This document shows positions 33,149-37,396 of a DNA stretch of 37,396 nt, one piece after another (the first letter of the stretch is position 1; each line of letters starts with the position of its first letter). The stretch is from Candidatus Onthousia excrementipullorum (GTDB taxonomy: Bacteria > Bacillota_I > Bacilli_A > RF39 > UBA660). Under the pieces are notes generated by a model. It was not told the DNA's origin. It saw only the letters and a list, made by a program, of their open reading frames with translations, and made no database searches. The position numbers were made by a program, and so were the translations under genes. The stretch is from contig DVHC01000030.1 of assembly GCA_018712385.1 (NCBI GenBank), positions 1-37,396 on the forward strand, written 5' to 3'.

Positions 33149-33925
33149 TTATTTATCTTTCTCTAACCAAAAACCATTTTTATCATCATGATATTTATAT
33201 TTATATAAATGATTGTTATAATTCACTTCTACGTCATGTCTGCCATTTTTATGCCATATTGAATATTCATAATTTGTTTCGAATAATTCATCTAATTTTG
33301 CTTTAGTTTTTAATGCTATATCAAAATATATATCATTTTCTGGTACTTTTTTAATATTTCTTAATTTGATATGATTAGTAATAGTTTTCAAAATTTGCCA
33401 ACCCTTCATATCCTCTTCTACATTAAAAGGTTCAAAACCTAAATCTAAATACAGCTTAGCAGCAAGCCAAGTATGTGTTTGTGTGTGCAATAACAGCTTT
33501 TTATGTCCTAATTCATTTGCTAATTTAATAACTTTATTAATCATAGGCTTAGATAAATGATAACCTTGGTATTGTTTTTTTATAGCAAGCCAATCGACGA
33601 CAGCATCATATCCAAATTCTTTTTCTGATAATAAAGAAATTGTTGCCGTACCAACTTTTTCTCCAACATCGTTGATTATAAAAAATAATCGTTTTGGAAG
33701 TTCTTTTAAAAATGAACCATAAAAATCATGAAATATTTTCAATCCTTCTTTCATGCTCATAAATTCACCAGATTCAATATGAATTTTTGACCATTCTTCT
33801 TCATCTCCTGATTTATAAAATTCATAATGAAATCCTTTTGGCAAAGTATCATCACCAAATTTTGAAGTATCAGAATAAGTCATCAATAATTCATGATATT
33901 CTAAAGTTTTTTCAATTGAATTCAT
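33149..33925 (-). CDS. GNAT family N-acetyltransferase
   Basis: The 258-residue protein has a GNAT domain in its first 165 residues: VGTATISLLSE (strand 4), VDWLAIKKQYQGYHLSKPMI (the acetyl-CoA-binding Q/RxxGxG/A region in modified form, QYQGYHL), then LLHTQTHTWLAAKLYLDLGFEPF (motif B). A C-terminal extension of about 90 residues ends in NYNNHLYKYKYHDDKNG. Cytoplasmic, substrate unknown. GAAGGTGATGAG precedes the ATG. Confidence 0.87.
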   Translation of the reverse strand: MNSIEKTLEYHELLMTYSDTSKFGDDTLPKGFHYEFYKSGDEEEWSKIHIESGEFMSMKEGLKIFHDFYGSFLKELPKRLFFIINDVGEKVGTATISLLSEKEFGYDAVVDWLAIKKQYQGYHLSKPMINKVIKLANELGHKKLLLHTQTHTWLAAKLYLDLGFEPFNVEEDMKGWQILKTITNHIKLRNIKKVPENDIYFDIALKTKAKLDELFETNYEYSIWHKNGRHDVEVNYNNHLYKYKYHDDKNGFWLEKDK

Positions 33926-34327
33926 CTCATCACCTTCCTTAGCAATTCTATATATTTTTGTTCATTTAAAAATTATTTTATAAATCATTCTAAAATTTGT
34001 TTTATCAATATTTATAATATTATATTTAGCCATAAAACTACACACATAATTGATATACATTCAAATATTAATTAATACTAATTTTATACTTCTTTTAATT
34101 TGCTTTTTTCTAATTTAAATTTATATGGGGGATTACCCTGGAGTATCAACTAAATTACTTTGATCTATTTTGAATAAAAATTACTCATTTTTTGCTATTT
34201 TCTACTTTTTTCTTTAAAAAACGTGAAAGATTTAAATGTCACAAACGCTTTATTTATAAGGATTTCTCGGAGGGGTTAAATAAAACGGTATCAAGCATTA
34301 TACTACTTGCTTTATTTTCATTCATAG
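33926..34327. other. 402-nt spacer with an unexplained GC-richer island and one tiny ORF
   Basis: No clear gene lies here. A 23-codon frame (34254-34325, minus, MNENKASSIMLDTVLFNPSE then KSL) begins 2 nt after the 34328 gene stop with GGGAG upstream. Around 34124-34150 (plus) ATATGGGGGATTACCCTGGAG and at 34260-34276 ATTTCTCGGAGGGGTTA stand out from the AT-rich surroundings. I see no integrase or recombinase that would make them attachment sites. Confidence 0.4.
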
Positions 34328-34987
34328 TTAGTCACTCCCTAATTTTAAACATATTTCATTATAATTGATTCCCTCTATTATTAAATCATAGTATCCATCA
34401 TTTTCTGCAGGTTGAGGACAAATCTTAATTTTTATTCCATTTTTAAGAGTTATTTTAACTACATTAAAATAATCTCCACCTGCTGGTATAGTAATTAGTG
34501 ATGAATTATCACCATTACTAATCCATTTATTATATTCATTATGAAAACCATTTACTTGAAAACTTAATATTTTATCATACTCACCAGTTGTATCAATAAT
34601 ATGTTTTATTCTAAAACTTTCTTCAATTCTCTTGCCATTATTATCAAAGTCCCACCCATAAACTTCATGATGTCCGTTAAAATAGTCTATTTCGTTTTTA
34701 TTGACACTACTGATATGCTTTTTTAATTCTTCTGAACTTATTTTTCTATATTCTATATGAATTAGAGAATAAAATATAAAATTTATTATTAAACAATAAT
34801 TGTTATCAAATAATATATATAGAGGTTCTTCTAACATATCATATATAATTTCATTATTATTCTTTTCAGGTACTCTATCATCAGCAGAAAAAATTCTTTT
34901 TATTTTAGAATCTTTAATTTTTTCTTTTAAAATATTAAAAATAAATTCTATTTCGGTTTTGGTCTCTATGTCATTCCACATATACAT
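34328..34987 (-). CDS. Uncharacterised protein
   Basis: The 219-residue soluble protein starts at ATG 34987 after TAGGAGG with 6-nt spacing. It has EEPLYILFDNNYCLIINFIFYS (a beta-hairpin-like core), GHHEVYGWDFDNNGKRIEESF and PAGGDYFNVVKITLKNGIKI. I recognise no family. A beta-rich fold of this size in an accessory zone could be an immunity-type protein, but no toxin is adjacent. It ends next to the 402-nt spacer. Confidence 0.6.
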   Translation of the reverse strand: MYMWNDIETKTEIEFIFNILKEKIKDSKIKRIFSADDRVPEKNNNEIIYDMLEEPLYILFDNNYCLIINFIFYSLIHIEYRKISSEELKKHISSVNKNEIDYFNGHHEVYGWDFDNNGKRIEESFRIKHIIDTTGEYDKILSFQVNGFHNEYNKWISNGDNSSLITIPAGGDYFNVVKITLKNGIKIKICPQPAENDGYYDLIIEGINYNEICLKLGSD

Positions 34988-35064
34988 AAAATACCTCCTA
35001 TTACAAACTACTATTTATTTCTACAAATAGCAAGTACAAATATTACTTTTAAGGTTGCCATTTT

Positions 35065-35550
35065 TTATTCATTTAAATTACTTTTTGCAATTAAATTATC
35101 AACAAAATGATTTGATGGATTTTTATTTAGAATAACTGCTTTTATTCCTTTAGGAAAAATATTATACTGCTCTATTTTATCAATGTCCACCCATTCAAAA
35201 TTTATCCACTCTCCCTCTAGTCCTTTGAATTTTATCTCATTAATAGGATTCTTATAAATAGCTTTATATATAATATTTAATTGATGGTTATTATATCCTT
35301 TATCATTAACAAATTCTTCACTTAAGGCAAAAAAGGAAAATTCTAAATTATCCCAACCAAGCTCTTCTTTAATTTCTCTTTTAATTGCATTTAAACTTTC
35401 CTCTAATTCTAAAATTTTCCCTCCAGGAAGTGCATAATAACTTCTCCCTTTAACATTAAATAATAATATTTTACTCTGATTATCATTATAAATTAAAGCT
35501 GATACCCTAGCACTAAATTTAAAATCATCTCTTATAAACTCTAAGTCCAC
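35065..35550 (-). CDS. Nudix hydrolase
   Basis: The 161-residue protein starts at GTG 35550 with AAGGG upstream. The Nudix box GX5EX7REUXEEXGU is complete (G-KILEL-E-ESLNAIK-REIKEELGW, residues about 44-67) and is preceded by YYALPGGKI. The C-terminal part (GEWINFEWVDIDKIEQYNIFP) is typical of MutT-like and CoA- or sugar-nucleotide-type enzymes. It hydrolyses a nucleoside diphosphate linked to an unknown group. It stands between an orphan gene and the truncated RhuM operon. Confidence 0.9.
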   Translation of the reverse strand: MDLEFIRDDFKFSARVSALIYNDNQSKILLFNVKGRSYYALPGGKILELEESLNAIKREIKEELGWDNLEFSFFALSEEFVNDKGYNNHQLNIIYKAIYKNPINEIKFKGLEGEWINFEWVDIDKIEQYNIFPKGIKAVILNKNPSNHFVDNLIAKSNLNE

Positions 35551-35652
35551 GTTCTTTTCCCTTTCTTATTATTTATTTAACTTTTAATTACAGATTTGCT
35601 TGTTAACCTCAACAATCCAATCACTTTCTCATATTACATTCATTTTATCAAA

Positions 35653-36318
35653 TTAATTTAATTTAGTCAGCATCGCCGACCAAATTTTATTAAACTTCAT
35701 TATATCTACTCTTTCATGAATAAGCTCTGCCGCAGTATGTTCATGAACAGCATAATGTAATTTATTTTGAACTGTAGCAAAGAACTTTTTTGTTATATTA
35801 CTTCTTGGGTCATAATCTATAGAAGTTGCATAGATATCTGTTACTTGTTGATAGAAGTTTCTTTCACTAGAACGAATATCTCTAATTCTCTGTAATAGTT
35901 CTCTAAAATATCTATTACCACCTTGTTTCAATCTATCATCATCAAGTGCAAAACCTTTTTGTATATACTCATGTAATCTTTTTATTGCCCATATTCTAAA
36001 TCTAACTGCAACATCAGATTGAACACGATAGCCTAAAGCGATTATCATATCTAGATTATAATGGTCTATATTTCTTTTAACATTTCTATTACCTTCTTTT
36101 TTAACTAACAAAAATTTTTTGTGAGTTGAAATATCTTGTAACTCTCCATCTTTATAAATATTTTTAATATGAAAACTAATATCTTGTTGTGAAGTCTTAT
36201 ATATTTCTGCAATTTGATTTTGAGTTAACCAAATATCTTCATCAATAAATTTAACACTAACTTTAGTAACACCGTCTTTATCTTCATAAATCATAATATT
36301 ATTTTGCTTATCACTCAT
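35653..36318 (-). pseudogene. RhuM family protein, C-terminally truncated
   Basis: The 221-codon frame matches the intact RhuM through LTQNQIAEIYKTSQQDISFHI, the HYNLDMIIALGYRVQSDVAV region, IRDIRSSERNFYQQVTDIY and AAELIHERVD, then abruptly ends in an unrelated tail IMKFNKIWSAMLTKLN. About 120 residues found in the intact copy are missing and no continuation is visible in the next 100 nt. AGGTG precedes the ATG. It is probably a deletion remnant, though a shortened active form cannot be excluded. It is the last gene of a three-gene unit. Confidence 0.8.
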
Positions 36319-36327
36319 ATTTTCACC

Positions 36328-36738
36328 TCATTTATAAGTTTCTCTAGCTTTAAATATAAAATTTTGCAAGGCATCGAGTACTTTTTGACTTTGTTCTTCT
36401 CTTAATCTTAACTCTTCTTTATATTCATCTACTGTATATTTCTTTAATCTTTTCAAAACAAAGCTTCTATTTTCTTCTAAAACTTCAATAATATTATTTA
36501 TCATTACTAGTTCTTGATAAGTTATCTCCTTTTCAGATAAAAACTGTGTATCTAAAACAAATTCATAATGAAAATCTTTATCAGTACAAACTGGTTTTGC
36601 AATTATTATTAATTTTGATTCAATATCTACTAAAAATTCAGAACTACTAAAATTGGTTTTATATTGATATCCTGGAATAATAAACTTATCAATTATCTTT
36701 TTTATTTCTTTAACACTATTTATTTTAGTCATTATCAT
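36328..36738 (-). CDS. Uncharacterised 136-residue protein
   Basis: Start choice: ATG 36738 has AAGG 5 nt upstream; ATG 36732 is an alternative and a GTG at 36750 is less likely. The protein has a beta-rich first half (FLVDIESKLIIIAKPVCTDKDFHYEFVLD) and a helical, Glu/Lys-rich second half (ELRLREEQSQKVLDALQNF). No family was recognised. It lies 9 nt before the truncated RhuM and directly after the 36747 gene, in one operon. Confidence 0.6.
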   Translation of the reverse strand: MIMTKINSVKEIKKIIDKFIIPGYQYKTNFSSSEFLVDIESKLIIIAKPVCTDKDFHYEFVLDTQFLSEKEITYQELVMINNIIEVLEENRSFVLKRLKKYTVDEYKEELRLREEQSQKVLDALQNFIFKARETYK

Positions 36739-36746
36739 CACATCCT

Positions 36747-37022
36747 TCACTTTTCATTAATAATATCTAAATAAAGTTTTTCATAATCATCAGCACTTTT
36801 TAAATCAATATCTTTATAATATTCAAGTAAACTATAATATAATTCTCTTATATTTTCACCATACCAATATACTAAATCTAATATATTATCTAAAGTAAAT
36901 TCTATCTCTTTTTTATCAGACATTTTATTACTAATTATATAATCTACTTTATCTTTAAGAATACCTATTTTTTTATCTAATAATACTTCTAATTTTTTTA
37001 TTTCTGTTACTATTTTCTTCAT
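36747..37022 (-). CDS. Small helical protein of unknown function
   Basis: I chose ATG 37022 because GAGG lies 6 nt upstream; the longer reading starts with TTG. The 91-residue acidic protein is almost all helix (KKIVTEIKKLEVLLDKKIG, LDNILDLVYWYGENIRELYY). It may act as a small partner of its neighbour. No family was recognised. Confidence 0.58.
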   Translation of the reverse strand: MKKIVTEIKKLEVLLDKKIGILKDKVDYIISNKMSDKKEIEFTLDNILDLVYWYGENIRELYYSLLEYYKDIDLKSADDYEKLYLDIINEK

Positions 37023-37111
37023 CGATACCTCAATCAATCTAATAAATAATTAATTAAATTTATCTTATCATTAGAATAATTGTTCGTCAACACTTTTTGA
37101 AATATTTTTGA

Positions 37112-37168
37112 TACGAATTTTCGTAAATAAAAACTAGATACTTTCATACTTCATATAATATCTAGTTT
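37112..37168. promoter_or_regulatory. Palindrome and hairpin upstream of the last operon
   Basis: TACGAATTTTCGTA (37112-37125) is a perfect palindrome with a 2-nt centre, suited to a dimeric regulator. It is followed by AAACTAGATA (37131-37140) pairing with TATCTAGTTT (37159-37168). The region 37023-37396 otherwise holds no convincing gene; the only plus-strand trace is a roughly 30-codon frame without a proper start near 37274-37380. Confidence 0.4.
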
Positions 37169-37396
37169 AAATTTATTATATAATTTTAAAACATAATCTT
37201 TATATACCTATTAAAGCTAGTTAATTTACAAAAATAATTATCTATGTTATTATGATTTATAATAATGATAGTGTGAAAAGTTTTATGGAAAACTAGACAT
37301 ACTAGATGAAAATGATATTGAGATGAAAATCTTAATTCAAAACTATCAAAAAGGTAGTAAATTGTTCTTTGAAAAATAGAATTAATGGAAATTATG

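Noticed and set aside
22-37168. Hairpins at both window edges sharing ACTAGAT as ends of one large mobile element
   Set aside because: Both look like ordinary hairpins in AT-rich DNA, and the window is mostly conserved chromosomal genes.
37274-37380. Plus-strand frame encoding KLDILDENDIEMKILI near the right edge
   Set aside because: About 30 codons between stops, no suitable start codon with a ribosome site, and no recognised family.

Overview
The window is strongly AT-rich, and nearly every gene lies on the minus strand; only dacF and rpsT are on the plus strand. TGA acts as a normal stop and Trp is encoded by TGG, so the standard bacterial code applies. The order rpsT (divergent), gpr, spoIIP, a yqxA-like gene and lepA is the arrangement known from Bacillus subtilis. 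Together with RbgA/YlqF, a DacF-type carboxypeptidase, lipoprotein and prepilin signals and AGGAGG-type ribosome binding sites, this points to a low-GC monoderm Bacillota with at least an ancestral sporulation programme, probably an uncultured gut Bacilli/Erysipelotrichia-like lineage. The lineage is inferred.

Layout. 0.1-4.1 kb: Ogt-like alkyltransferase, VTT membrane protein, MYG1-family protein, glycosyltransferase 2 and a CmpB-type membrane protein. 4.2-5.8 kb: an unrecognised three-gene cassette with its own terminator. 5.9-13.1 kb: miaA, an alpha/beta hydrolase, a DUF4143-type ATPase, mutL, a prepilin and uvrC. 13.2-15.2 kb: an Rpn-family PD-(D/E)XK nuclease with an in-frame internal start, a tandem second copy of its C-terminal segment as a separate ORF, and an unknown gene. 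15.2-20.2 kb: a complete diversity-generating retroelement (DGR). 20.2-27.3 kb: lipoprotein, second DUF4143-type ATPase with a 23-bp tandem repeat upstream, dacF, metallophosphoesterase, CcdA-thioredoxin fusion, lepA. 27.3-31.8 kb: an Rpn remnant inserted in the sporulation/rpsT cluster, an orphan Rpn-type leader after rpsT, and rbgA. 31.8-37.4 kb: an accessory zone with one intact and one truncated RhuM gene, a GNAT enzyme, a Nudix enzyme and several orphans.

The central system is the DGR. A surface-anchored TasA-like protein (17777-19174) ends in a C-type-lectin-like domain carrying a variable repeat (VR, 17851-17950). The matching template repeat (TR, 15669-15771) directly follows a DGR reverse transcriptase. 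Translated in the VR frame, the TR encodes 13 Asn codons (AAT/AAC), the classic substrate for adenine mutagenesis. The RT is preceded by an Avd-like helical-bundle protein and a MutS-domain-I-like accessory protein. The TR is followed by about 130 nt of potential hairpins and a further small ORF. The target shares an operon with a prepilin and a VUT-family transporter.

The second notable theme is a spread-out Rpn module: full gene, internal antitoxin-like start, duplicated antitoxin-like ORF, and three copies of a palindromic leader, two of them followed by a promoter and one of those orphaned.
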